Below the pieces are notes generated by a model. The model worked only from the letters and a program-made list of their open reading frames with translations, was not told the DNA's origin and did no database searches. From Microbacterium sp. BH-3-3-3 (GTDB lineage: Bacteria; Actinomycetota; Actinomycetes; Actinomycetales; Microbacteriaceae): DNA of 64,000 nt. The stretch lies in contig NZ_CP017674.1 in NCBI RefSeq assembly GCF_001792815.1, positions 3,162,001-3,226,000 on the forward strand, given 5' to 3'. Below, one piece after another: positions 56,003-64,000 of the stretch. Both the position numbers and the translations under genes were made by a program. The first letter of the stretch is position 1. Every line of letters begins with the position of its first letter.

Positions 56003-56267
56003 GCCGGACTGCGTGTCGGCGAGAGCCGGACGCCGTGGGGCCGGCGGCCTCTCTTCGCGCGGCGGGCCGTGCCTGTTTCCGCCGCGGGCGAAGAGCGGGC
56101 GAGCGAAGAACGCCGATCTCCCGTCGCGCGGGTGAAGTGCGGTTGTTCAAGCCGCGGAATGACGCGGAAGAAGCGCGAACCTGGCAAAGCCTGATGCCTA
56201 ACCTCGGCGCAACCTGAGTACTCGGGTGACGTTCACCACCACGTCGGCGGCACCTTCGGGGGTGGGC
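56003..56267. other. Intergenic region upstream of the RHS gene
   Basis: 265 nt with no supported gene before the preferred ATG at 56268. It presumably carries the RHS promoter, but I cannot pick -35/-10 boxes with confidence. An in-frame GTG at 56226 could extend the RHS protein by 14 residues. Confidence 0.4.
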
Positions 56268-59200
56268 ATGTTCCTCTCTTCACGTCTCTGGCCCGGTTCG
56301 ATCGTCGCCACGGTGGTGTTGATGGTGGGGACGGCCGTTCCCTTCGACGCTGCGATGGCGGTCTCACGTGTGGTCGTTTCCGAGGCCGCGCCATCGACCG
56401 CTGACGCTCCGGCGCTGGCGGCGTCCGACGAGCCCTCACCGCCGCCGGCGCTTCCCGACGGGTCTTTCGCCATTCCGGCCAGTACCGACGTGGCAGACGG
56501 CGTCGAACCGGCGGCGGTGCCCGCGATCGAACCGCCGCCCGTGGGCGCTGCCGTAGACGAGTGGGAGCGACGCCATGTCACCATCTCCGGTCTCAGCCCG
56601 GTCGATGAGGGCGAGGACACCACGCGGTACGTCAGCGGCACGGGCTCGACCGTCACTCGGGTGTCGTCCACGCCCGAGCGGGCGCGGCAGGACGACGGAA
56701 CGTGGGTCGATGTGAACACGTCGGCGTCGCGCGACGGCGCGGACTGGACCGTCGACGACCACCCGTTGGCTCCCGTCTTCCGGGGAGGCGCCGACGAAGC
56801 CCCCTCGGTGACGGTCTCGCGCGAGGGCCACGACGTCTCGTTCGCTCTCGTCGGCGCGGAGCCCGGCGAGGTCGCCGCCCCGTTCTGGTGGTGGGACGAC
56901 TGGGAGGAGCTCACCTACCAAGACGTGGCGGGCGGTGCTGACCTGGAGTACCGCGTCGAGCCGGGCGGGGTCAAGGAGTCGATCGTGCTCGATGCAGCTC
57001 CCGCGTCTCGGTCGTCGTGGACCTGGCGTATCGATGCCGGTTCGCTCACCCCGGCGCTCGGCGAGGCGGACTCCGTCGTGTTCACCGACGCATCGGGCGC
57101 GGAGGTACTGATGATCCCCACCCCGATCGCCACCGACTCGAGTGGCGTCGAGGGCGAGTCGGGCGACGCCGAGGTGGCCCTGGATGTCGCGCTGTGGAAG
57201 GCGAGCGACGGGTCGTGGCGGTACACCCTGCGCGCCGACCGCGAGTGGTTGCGCGACCCCGCGCGTGTGTACCCGGTGCGTATCGACCCGACGGTGATGA
57301 CTCCCAACGGCGCGACCGCGTACAAGTCCGACGGAACCGTGTGGCATGGCGCGCAGATGATCGGCAATACGCGCGAGGGCAACGGGAACCGGTACTGGCG
57401 CTCGGTCGTCTCGTACGACTACGGACACCTGCCCGGGCAGTTCATCGTGGCCGCCAACTTGGAGGTGGGATACGACGGTCACGGCACGACGTCGTGGCAG
57501 CAGGGATGGGTCCAGCACGCGAGCGGCTTCTCGTACAGCGCGATGGGATCCCACCTCGGTTACTTCAACTTGGCGACCGATGTGGCAGAGGTCGAGGGCG
57601 ACGGCATCGTGTCCCGGCTCGCGAGCAACCTGCGCATCGGAGACCGCCCGGCGTTCATGATCGGCGGGTGGGAGGGCTCGTCGTACTCGCTGAAGCGTGT
57701 GCAGTCCGCCCTGTGGGTGGAGTCGTGGAACTACCCGTCGGTCGGCGGCTGGGGTCCCGCCGACGGGGGTGTCGGCGTATCGCTGACGCCGGTGCTCGGC
57801 CTGAACGCGTACAACCCCGGCAACCGCACGCAGCAGTACGCTTTCGAGCTCGCCACCGACCCGGGTATGACGAACCTCGTCGCCGGGCGCGGGTGGGAGG
57901 GTGGCACGCAGTATCAGGTGCCCTCTGGTGTCTTGCGCACGGGCACGACGTACTACTGGCGCGTCTCGGTCGTCGACGATCTCAACGGTCTGTGGGGCCA
58001 ATCGACGCAACGCCAATCGCCCGTGTACAGCTTCACGACGAGCAACGTGCCGCTTCCGGATGCCGCGACGGCGGCGCCGGGCAGCGCGGTCACCGAGACG
58101 CCGACCACGGTGACGACGGTGACCCCGAGCCTGCGCGTCGGAGCCGTCACCGACGCCGACGGGGTCGGCGGCTCGATGAGGTATCAGTTCAAGATCGCGA
58201 CGGGTCAGGACGCGCGATCGGGAGCCGTGGTGACGTCCGGCTGGATCACGGCCGAGAACGGGATCGCCTCGTGGACAGTCCCGCCAGGAACCCTGCAAGA
58301 CGGCGGCGTGTACTCGTGGACGGTCACCACCAACGATGGACAGGACACGAACACCGAGAACGGCTGGGTGCGTCGGCTGCGCACCGACCTCCGCCTCGGC
58401 GCGTCGGGGCCGTCTCCGTACGACTCCGCCGGCGCGGTGACGACGAACCTCGCCAATGGCAACGTGAACGTCTCGTTCGCGTCCCCGACCGTGCAGACCC
58501 TCGGAGGTGCGATGGGGATGTCGTTCACGTACAACTCGCAAGAGGTCCCGGGCGCCAATCGGGGTCTCGTCGGCGAATACTTCGATGCACGTACGGGAGG
58601 GGCGCCACCGACAGCACCGAGCGGGTACACCTTCACCGACAAGACGGCGATCATGGTGCGAACCGATCCCGCCGTGTCGTTCCGGTGGGGCCTGGGGGCA
58701 CCGGCGGAGGCCGTCCCAGCGGATCATTTCTTGGCCCGGTGGACGGGGTTTCTCACGGTGCCGTCGGAGTTGGTGGGGAAGTCTCTTCGCTTCGGAGCCA
58801 CCCACGACGACGGCGTTCGCGTCACGTACGACGGGCGACGGGTGATCGACCGGTGGGACGGCGGCACCATGACGACGGCGAGCGGGTCGCCGGTCACCGT
58901 GGCCGGAGGAGCGAAGCCGATTCAGGTCGAGTACTACGAACAGGTGGGGCTGTCACAGGTCGACCTGTGGGTCGAGTACACGCCCGACGGCGCGTCTTCG
59001 CCCATGCGGGTGAACGTCCCGCCCGACTGGTTCACGAAGCGCGTCTCGACTCTTCCGCAGGGGTGGGGCGCCTCGGTGCCGTTGGCGGGTGCCGCCTCGT
59101 CGTGGGTTCTGGCGCAGCTCACCGACGCCTCGGTCGTGCTGACCGACGTCACCGGCAAGACGCACACGTACGTCAAGATCGCCGCGGGGGGATACAAGGC

Positions 59201-62200
59201 TCCCGACGGCGAGTACGGCGTGCTCTCGTTGGACGGCAACGGCTGGGTCGTGCTCACCGACGAAGACGGCACGGTCTATCACTTCACCAAAGAGGGGCGC
59301 GTGGCCTCGGCCACGCCGCCCGAAGACGTTCGTAAGGCCGCCGCACCGCAGTCGATCCTCGATGCCAACGGGGTGACCACCGAGGTGGTCGACCCGGTGT
59401 CGCAGAGCGGCGATCAGTACACGCGCAAGGTCGTGTTCGGCTATCAGAACGGGGACCGCTCGTCGTGCTCCGAGCGATCGGGTGCGGGATACGCGAAGGC
59501 GCCGGTCGACATGCTGTGCCGGATCTCGTATCCCGACGGGTCGCAGTCGCAGCTGTTCTACAACGTGAACGGACAGCTCGCGGCCATCCTCGATCCCGGT
59601 GACGAGCTGACGCTGTTCGGATACGACACCGCCGGTGGCTTGCTGAGCCAGATTCGGGATGCCACGGCCAATGACAGCATTCCCGTTCCCGTCGCGGCGG
59701 GGGCGAACGATCCCGCATCGACGTCGATCACCTACGACGGCACGCGCGCCACGGGCGTGACCTTGCCGGCGCCGGACGGCGTGACGGTGGCAGAACGCCC
59801 GTCGCGCACGTACGCCTACGGTGACGGGCGCACCACGGTGTCGGTCTCGGGTCTGGCCGGTGTCTCGCAGACCGTCGATTTCGACCGGGCGTGGCGGCAG
59901 ACGGCATCCACGAGCGCGATGGGGGTGTCGACGAGCCAGGAATGGGATGCCGCGAAAGACCTTGTCAGACGGACCACGGATGCCACGGGCCTGGTGTCGA
60001 CGAAGGTGTACGACCGCACCGATCGGATGGTCGCAACCTACGGCGCGGCGCCCGCGGCATGCTTCCGCACTGATGGGCGTCCGGTCGATCGGCCGGCGGA
60101 TGCGGCGGGTTGCGGTGTCGTGCCGTCGTCGACCGGAACCGTGTACGACGGCGGGCTGAACGGCCTGCAGGTCGCGTACTACTCGAACACGCGCAAGCTC
60201 TCGGGTAAGCCCGACGCGTACGCCCTGGGTGTGGGGCCTGCGGACGGGACGTTCGAGAAGGACTGGGGCGGGGGCTCGCCGATCGCGGGGACGGTCTCTC
60301 AGGATAACTTCTCTCTGCGTGCGACCGGCCTGATCACCTTCCCGCAGTCCGGGACGTATCAGCTGCGGACCAGCACCGACGACGGCTCGCGTGTCTGGCT
60401 CGACGACGTCCTGATGATCGACCGCTGGGTGGATCAGGGGCCGACGGCCGCCGACAGCGTCGCGTTCACGGTGGGCGAGGGGGACGTGCGCCGCGTGCGG
60501 GTGGAGTACTACGAGAACGCGGGCGGCGCGCGCGTCGACCTGCAGTGGAAGCCGCCGGGGGCGGGGTCCTTCCAGGCCGTGCCCGGAAGTCGACTGCGCC
60601 CCGACTACGGACTCGTGACCCGCTCGACGGTGGACGATTCCACGTCGGTCGCGGGGGCTGCGGCCCCGTCGATCGTGACCGAGACGACGTATCAAGACCC
60701 CATCGTCGGACAGGTGTCGGCCTCCACGGTCGACCCCGGCGGTCTGGCGTTGAAGAGCACTGCGGTGTCCGAGACGGTGAACGGCGCCGGATGGCTGCGT
60801 CAGAGATCGAAGGCACTGCCGGCCGCGGCGGCGTCCGGTTCGATCACGGATGCCAAGAGCACCACGCGCGCGTACTACGGCGACGCCGAGCAGCTGTCGG
60901 AAGACACGTGCGGCGTTTCCGCGGGCACGCGTCAGTTCGGGATGTTGAAGTCGTCGACCGGGCCCACACCCGCCAGCGGGCCCGCGATCGTGACGTCGTA
61001 TGTCTATGACGTGATGGGTCGCACCGTCGGTACACGGGTGACGGGGGATGAGGCGTGGTCGTGCACGACGGTCGACGCGCGCGGGCGCACGGTGAAGGAG
61101 GTCTCGGTGGGCGGGGAGGGTGTCGCATCCGACACGGTCACGACGGTCTACTCGCCGACTCCCGCGGGAGTCTCGGTCACGGTGACCGGAACCCCCGTGC
61201 CCGGCTCGCTCACGTCGGCGACGACGACAACCACCGACCTGCTCGGGCGCGTTGTCGCGTACACCGATGTGTGGGGTGTCGTCACGACGCCTGTCTACGA
61301 ATCGCTCACCGGCCGCGTGCTGCACGTGACGACGGCCGGTCCCGGCATCGCCTCGTCGACGACGGCCTTCGCCTACGACCGCGACGGTAAGACGCTGACG
61401 GTGACGTTCGACGGGCAGGTGTACGCGGCGTCGTCGTTCGACGCGAAGCAACGCCTCGCACAGGTGTCATACCTGGGCGGCTCGGCGCTGGGGGTGTCGT
61501 GGGATGACACGCGCGGCACGATCGGGGCGCAGACGTGGTCGTTCCCGTCATCGTCGTCGATCACCGATGAGGTGACGAGGTCGGTCGCGGGTCGGATCGT
61601 GCGAGAGAGCATCTCGCAAGGCGGGCAGTCGTTCGAGTCCACCTACGGCTACGACGCGGCGGGACGCCTGGTTTCCGCGAAGATCCCGGGTCATGAGCTG
61701 TCGTACGAGTTCGCGTCGTCGGGAGGGTGCGGTCCGAATGCGTCGGCGGGCGCGTCGGGTAACCGCACCAGGTACGTCGATCGGTACACGGCGCCGGGAT
61801 CGTCGCAGACGGCTGTGATGACGGCGGAGTATTGCTACGACTGGGCTGACCGTGTGTTGTCGAACCCGGTGTGGGGTGCGGGTCCGGGGGCGTCGCAGAT
61901 CGCTGACGGCTTCAACGCCGACGAGATCACGTACGACCTCCGCGGCAACACGACGCGTCTGTCGAATCTGTTGTTCTCGTACGACGCCGACAACCGTCAT
62001 GTGGGGACGAGGACGTATGCCGGGTCCACGGTGTCGCTGGTGCGGGATGCGTCGGGTCGGGTGGTGTCGCGGTCGGTGGATCCGACGGGCGATGCGCCGA
62101 AGGTGACGACGCGGTTCGTGTACGCGGGTGCGGGGGACAGTCCGTGGGCGGTGGTGTCGGGGGATGCCGCGCCGGTGGTGTTCCTGTCACTGCCGGGCGG

Positions 62201-63014
62201 GGTGACGGTCGACGTTCCCGGGTCGGGGCCGGCGACGTGGTCGTATCCGTCGCTGCAGGGACACACGGTCACGACCGGCGATGGGTCGTCGGCGTCGGGT
62301 GTCGAGCTGTACGACCCGTTCGGCCAGCCCCTCGCCCCGGACACGCTTGCGCTGGGTACGGGGGTGGCGAATGAGTCGGGTGCGGTGAACGGGACGACGG
62401 GGTGGCATCAGGGGGCGCAGAAGATCGTCGACACGACGGAGTCGACGCTGATCATCGAGATGGGCGCACGCCTGTATGTACCGGCGTTGGGTCGGTTCTT
62501 GCAGGTGGACCCGGTGGAGGGTGGCGTCGATAACGACTACGTCTGGCCGACCGACCCCATCGGCAAGAACGACCTCAGCGGACAGTTCGCAGCGGTCGCC
62601 GCCGCGCCGTTGCTGGCGACTGGACCAATCGGATGGATATTGCTGGGGGCGCTCGTCGTCGTCAGCGTTGCCGTCGTCATTTCGGAGGCGCAGCGCGCGG
62701 CGTCAGCCGTTCGTGCTGAGCCCCGTGTCGTTCCTGTTCCCGGCGGCCGGTGGTTTAGGCCGGATGCGAAATATTCGGTATATGTGATTAGCAAATCAAA
62801 TCAGGTTTGGAAGTATGGAATTACAAGCGGTGTTAGTCGAAATACCAGACCATCCTCGCAGCTGGCGCAGTGTGGAAGATCTTGCTCTTACACGTTCCTT
62901 CACCAAAACGTGCGGGGGTACTACGCGGCTCGGACGCTCGAGTATGGTTACATTTCGCGATATCGATCTAAGTATGGACATTGTCCTCCGGGGCAGAGAT
63001 GGAGTTACAAATAA
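56268..63014 (+). CDS. Secreted RHS/YD-repeat polymorphic toxin with two PA14 domains and GIY-YIG-like nuclease tip
   Basis: About 2,248 residues. A signal sequence (IVATVVLMVGTAVPFDAAMA) is followed by an N-terminal region of the WapA/actinobacterial RHS type (RADREWLRDPARVYPVRIDPTVM). Two PA14 carbohydrate-binding-like domains lie at about nt 58560-58980 and 60150-60570. YD repeats appear further on (YGYDAAGRLVS, YDADNRHVGTRTY, DASGRVVSR). The RHS core ends GARLYVPALGRFLQVDPVEGG and DPIGKNDLSGQF near nt 62466-62590. Then comes a hydrophobic segment (GPIGWILLGALVVVSVAVVI) and an 80-residue tip: VYVISKSNQVWKYGIT, a downstream Arg and TLEYGYI, matching the Tyr-Tyr-Arg-Glu pattern of GIY-YIG (URI) nucleases. 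G+C falls sharply in the tip. Probable role: contact-dependent or secreted antibacterial toxin. Confidence 0.88.
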   Translation: MFLSSRLWPGSIVATVVLMVGTAVPFDAAMAVSRVVVSEAAPSTADAPALAASDEPSPPPALPDGSFAIPASTDVADGVEPAAVPAIEPPPVGAAVDEWERRHVTISGLSPVDEGEDTTRYVSGTGSTVTRVSSTPERARQDDGTWVDVNTSASRDGADWTVDDHPLAPVFRGGADEAPSVTVSREGHDVSFALVGAEPGEVAAPFWWWDDWEELTYQDVAGGADLEYRVEPGGVKESIVLDAAPASRSSWTWRIDAGSLTPALGEADSVVFTDASGAEVLMIPTPIATDSSGVEGESGDAEVALDVALWKASDGSWRYTLRADREWLRDPARVYPVRIDPTVMTPNGATAYKSDGTVWHGAQMIGNTREGNGNRYWRSVVSYDYGHLPGQFIVAANLEVGYDGHGTTSWQQGWVQHASGFSYSAMGSHLGYFNLATDVAEVEGDGIVSRLASNLRIGDRPAFMIGGWEGSSYSLKRVQSALWVESWNYPSVGGWGPADGGVGVSLTPVLGLNAYNPGNRTQQYAFELATDPGMTNLVAGRGWEGGTQYQVPSGVLRTGTTYYWRVSVVDDLNGLWGQSTQRQSPVYSFTTSNVPLPDAATAAPGSAVTETPTTVTTVTPSLRVGAVTDADGVGGSMRYQFKIATGQDARSGAVVTSGWITAENGIASWTVPPGTLQDGGVYSWTVTTNDGQDTNTENGWVRRLRTDLRLGASGPSPYDSAGAVTTNLANGNVNVSFASPTVQTLGGAMGMSFTYNSQEVPGANRGLVGEYFDARTGGAPPTAPSGYTFTDKTAIMVRTDPAVSFRWGLGAPAEAVPADHFLARWTGFLTVPSELVGKSLRFGATHDDGVRVTYDGRRVIDRWDGGTMTTASGSPVTVAGGAKPIQVEYYEQVGLSQVDLWVEYTPDGASSPMRVNVPPDWFTKRVSTLPQGWGASVPLAGAASSWVLAQLTDASVVLTDVTGKTHTYVKIAAGGYKAPDGEYGVLSLDGNGWVVLTDEDGTVYHFTKEGRVASATPPEDVRKAAAPQSILDANGVTTEVVDPVSQSGDQYTRKVVFGYQNGDRSSCSERSGAGYAKAPVDMLCRISYPDGSQSQLFYNVNGQLAAILDPGDELTLFGYDTAGGLLSQIRDATANDSIPVPVAAGANDPASTSITYDGTRATGVTLPAPDGVTVAERPSRTYAYGDGRTTVSVSGLAGVSQTVDFDRAWRQTASTSAMGVSTSQEWDAAKDLVRRTTDATGLVSTKVYDRTDRMVATYGAAPAACFRTDGRPVDRPADAAGCGVVPSSTGTVYDGGLNGLQVAYYSNTRKLSGKPDAYALGVGPADGTFEKDWGGGSPIAGTVSQDNFSLRATGLITFPQSGTYQLRTSTDDGSRVWLDDVLMIDRWVDQGPTAADSVAFTVGEGDVRRVRVEYYENAGGARVDLQWKPPGAGSFQAVPGSRLRPDYGLVTRSTVDDSTSVAGAAAPSIVTETTYQDPIVGQVSASTVDPGGLALKSTAVSETVNGAGWLRQRSKALPAAAASGSITDAKSTTRAYYGDAEQLSEDTCGVSAGTRQFGMLKSSTGPTPASGPAIVTSYVYDVMGRTVGTRVTGDEAWSCTTVDARGRTVKEVSVGGEGVASDTVTTVYSPTPAGVSVTVTGTPVPGSLTSATTTTTDLLGRVVAYTDVWGVVTTPVYESLTGRVLHVTTAGPGIASSTTAFAYDRDGKTLTVTFDGQVYAASSFDAKQRLAQVSYLGGSALGVSWDDTRGTIGAQTWSFPSSSSITDEVTRSVAGRIVRESISQGGQSFESTYGYDAAGRLVSAKIPGHELSYEFASSGGCGPNASAGASGNRTRYVDRYTAPGSSQTAVMTAEYCYDWADRVLSNPVWGAGPGASQIADGFNADEITYDLRGNTTRLSNLLFSYDADNRHVGTRTYAGSTVSLVRDASGRVVSRSVDPTGDAPKVTTRFVYAGAGDSPWAVVSGDAAPVVFLSLPGGVTVDVPGSGPATWSYPSLQGHTVTTGDGSSASGVELYDPFGQPLAPDTLALGTGVANESGAVNGTTGWHQGAQKIVDTTESTLIIEMGARLYVPALGRFLQVDPVEGGVDNDYVWPTDPIGKNDLSGQFAAVAAAPLLATGPIGWILLGALVVVSVAVVISEAQRAASAVRAEPRVVPVPGGRWFRPDAKYSVYVISKSNQVWKYGITSGVSRNTRPSSQLAQCGRSCSYTFLHQNVRGYYAARTLEYGYISRYRSKYGHCPPGQRWSYK

Positions 63015-63739
63015 TGCTTCAATTTGAGGATTCCGTGCCGCTCGAGCGAGTTGTTAGCATGCAAGGATTCGATGCAAATTTTGTGAACAGTCGGGATGTG
63101 TACCAGATTCTTCATTGGGCACCTGGAAGAGTGCGGCGAAAATACACTCTGTCGTTGATCTTTGATGGTCAGCAAGTTGGGCTCGACGAATTACTGCTCG
63201 ATTTCCGCGCACCCGCGATGTGCGTTGGTCGCGGAACCGTGGCCGTGGGAGTGGACGAATGTGTATCGACGACATTCTCTCGACAGTTCGAGTCGGGTCT
63301 GGAGGGCGCTTTCAAGTTTGTCCGGACGACGCGCCGTGGTATTCGCCTCTCAAGGTCAGGTGTTTATTCACCTGGGAGATTTGGGCCATTCTCTCGGAGT
63401 CAACAGCTTTATGCCGCAGGCTTGTTACAAGTTCCAATTCTCACGCTATACGGATTCCGTGCCAGATGGGCTGCGGGTTTGTCCACCGTGGAGGAGAGGT
63501 ATTTCTTGCTCCTCGCAACCACGGCTGAGGAGGCTATCTCTATGGTAGGTGCCAAACTTCTAGATTCATTCGCAGATGTCGAAGTGGAACAAGTTGTTCT
63601 AGAGATGGACGACATGAGGCTAACAACGATCGTTGGACAGGTTAGCCTTTTTGATACGTCTCGCGTCTCGCAACTCAACGAGATGGCATTCGTTGAAGCG
63701 TTTCGATTAGGTTCGGTAATAAAACGGAATGATCTGTGA
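63014..63739 (+). CDS. Candidate immunity protein, unknown family
   Basis: A 241-residue protein (MLQFEDSVPLERVVSMQG...) whose ATG overlaps the toxin stop as TAATG, so the two are translationally coupled. This is the standard place for the immunity gene of an RHS/WapA-type toxin. No signal peptide or membrane helix, so cytosolic, as needed against a nuclease. I recognise no domain. Codon use is unlike the rest of the window: many A/T third positions, matching the toxin tip. ATGs at 62981 and 62999 in the same frame would overlap the toxin gene further and are less likely. Confidence 0.65.
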   Translation: MLQFEDSVPLERVVSMQGFDANFVNSRDVYQILHWAPGRVRRKYTLSLIFDGQQVGLDELLLDFRAPAMCVGRGTVAVGVDECVSTTFSRQFESGLEGAFKFVRTTRRGIRLSRSGVYSPGRFGPFSRSQQLYAAGLLQVPILTLYGFRARWAAGLSTVEERYFLLLATTAEEAISMVGAKLLDSFADVEVEQVVLEMDDMRLTTIVGQVSLFDTSRVSQLNEMAFVEAFRLGSVIKRNDL

Positions 63740-63881
63740 AATGGTGTACGACCACTGCGAAGGTTTGGAGCCTCCAACGCATTCAGGGTGTTTTGGTCAG
63801 TACACGGTGCCGGGGTAGTCGTAGGCCCGGGTGCTGACAGCATCTTGACGAGAGGGCGGAAAGTGCACCGGTACTTTCGAA

Positions 63882-64000
63882 TTGGCGGAGGGGTGCATCG
63901 AGAAAGCGAAGATGTTGCTTTCTCGGGCGGTCGAGATTGATCCACGGTGTAGCTGGCAACTCGCAGATTTTTTTCTCGAGATGAGCGACCTGCAAGCCGC
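63882..64000 (+). CDS. Possible partial gene with TPR/Sel1-like helix pattern (runs off window)
   Basis: An open frame from the stop at 63846 to the window end reads FELAEGCIEKAKMLLSRA and VEIDPRCSWQLADFFLEM, which looks like a tetratricopeptide or Sel1-type helix pair (A-x-x-L-x-R-A-x-x-I-D-P). In-frame starts are TTG 63882 or ATG 63912, neither with a clear ribosome site. It may be the beginning of another cassette gene or a remnant of one. The interval 63740-63881 shows no supported gene. Confidence 0.25.
   Translation, partial: MAEGCIEKAKMLLSRAVEIDPRCSWQLADFFLEMSDLQA

Noticed and set aside
62764..63014. An intein or HNH nuclease at the RHS C-terminus
   Set aside because: No intein splice motifs or HNH histidines; the Tyr-Tyr-Arg-Glu pattern matches GIY-YIG instead.
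63014..63739. An internal frameshift in the immunity candidate
   Set aside because: Another frame stays open at 63162-63548, but the 241-codon frame is uninterrupted and its C-terminal half reads as normal protein, so no frameshift is needed.

Overview
The window comes from a high-GC actinobacterium, most likely Microbacterium or a close relative in the Microbacteriaceae. This is inferred from GC-rich codon third positions, HspR/HAIR-type heat-shock control, many leaderless promoters (TANNNT-like -10 box 6-7 nt before the start codon), an MmsAB/ChvE sugar importer, LCP and EI24 proteins, and a large secreted RHS protein. It is ordinary chromosomal sequence until about 62.75 kb. After that, base composition falls abruptly (for example 22 G+C of 60 bases at 62761-62820) in what looks like an exchangeable toxin/immunity cassette. 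I saw no rRNA, tRNA, CRISPR array or insertion sequence.

Layout. 1-2964: 3' part missing of an indolepyruvate/pyruvate decarboxylase, a 49-residue membrane peptide, an EI24 protein and a membrane protein. 2995-5626: a ClpC-type unfoldase behind two tandem HAIR operators, closed by a strong terminator. 5750-13385: two coupled luciferase-like flavin oxidoreductases, a possible structured RNA leader, a DUF1684 protein and a complete oligopeptide-type ABC importer. 13461-16357: TetR regulator and DUF418 membrane protein sharing a palindromic operator, then DUF1349 and DoxX-like proteins. 16478-24204: RecQ-like helicase, ATP-dependent DNA ligase, alpha/beta-hydrolase-like protein, NYN-OST-HTH protein, Gfo/Idh/MocA oxidoreductase and M20 peptidase. 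24267-31003: LacI regulator, ChvE-MmsA-MmsB sugar transporter with matching operators, and a divergent ChvE-like lipoprotein. 31068-33906: histidine kinase, response regulator and DUF4097 protein in one overlapping operon. 33909-35353: DMT exporter and MarR regulator, divergent over two palindromes. 35405-42126: HrpA helicase, family 3 glycoside hydrolase lipoprotein and LCP cell-wall ligase.

42275-51028 is a leftward catabolic operon: nitrilase-superfamily amidohydrolase, D-hydantoinase/dihydropyrimidinase, LLM flavin enzyme, and an NMT1/ThiY-like ABC importer with two permeases. A divergent MocR-type PLP regulator sits at its head. The likely theme is uptake and ring opening of a cyclic ureide, hydantoin or pyrimidine-type compound, followed by decarbamoylation. 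51081-53742: aldo/keto reductase and DUF255 thioredoxin-fold protein. 54027-56002: GDP-mannose 4,6-dehydratase and a partner reductase, probably making a GDP-6-deoxyhexose for surface glycan.

56268-63739: a 2.2-kb-residue-class secreted RHS/YD-repeat protein (about 2,248 residues) with two PA14 domains, an RHS core, a membrane hairpin and a C-terminal GIY-YIG-like nuclease tip. It is followed, with a TAATG overlap, by an unrecognised 241-residue gene that is the obvious immunity candidate. The last 260 bases hold an open frame with a TPR-like helix pattern, probably a partial or remnant cassette gene. Two genes (ABC permease near 9981, DUF255 near 51919) appear to lack ATG/GTG/TTG starts at the conserved N-terminus.
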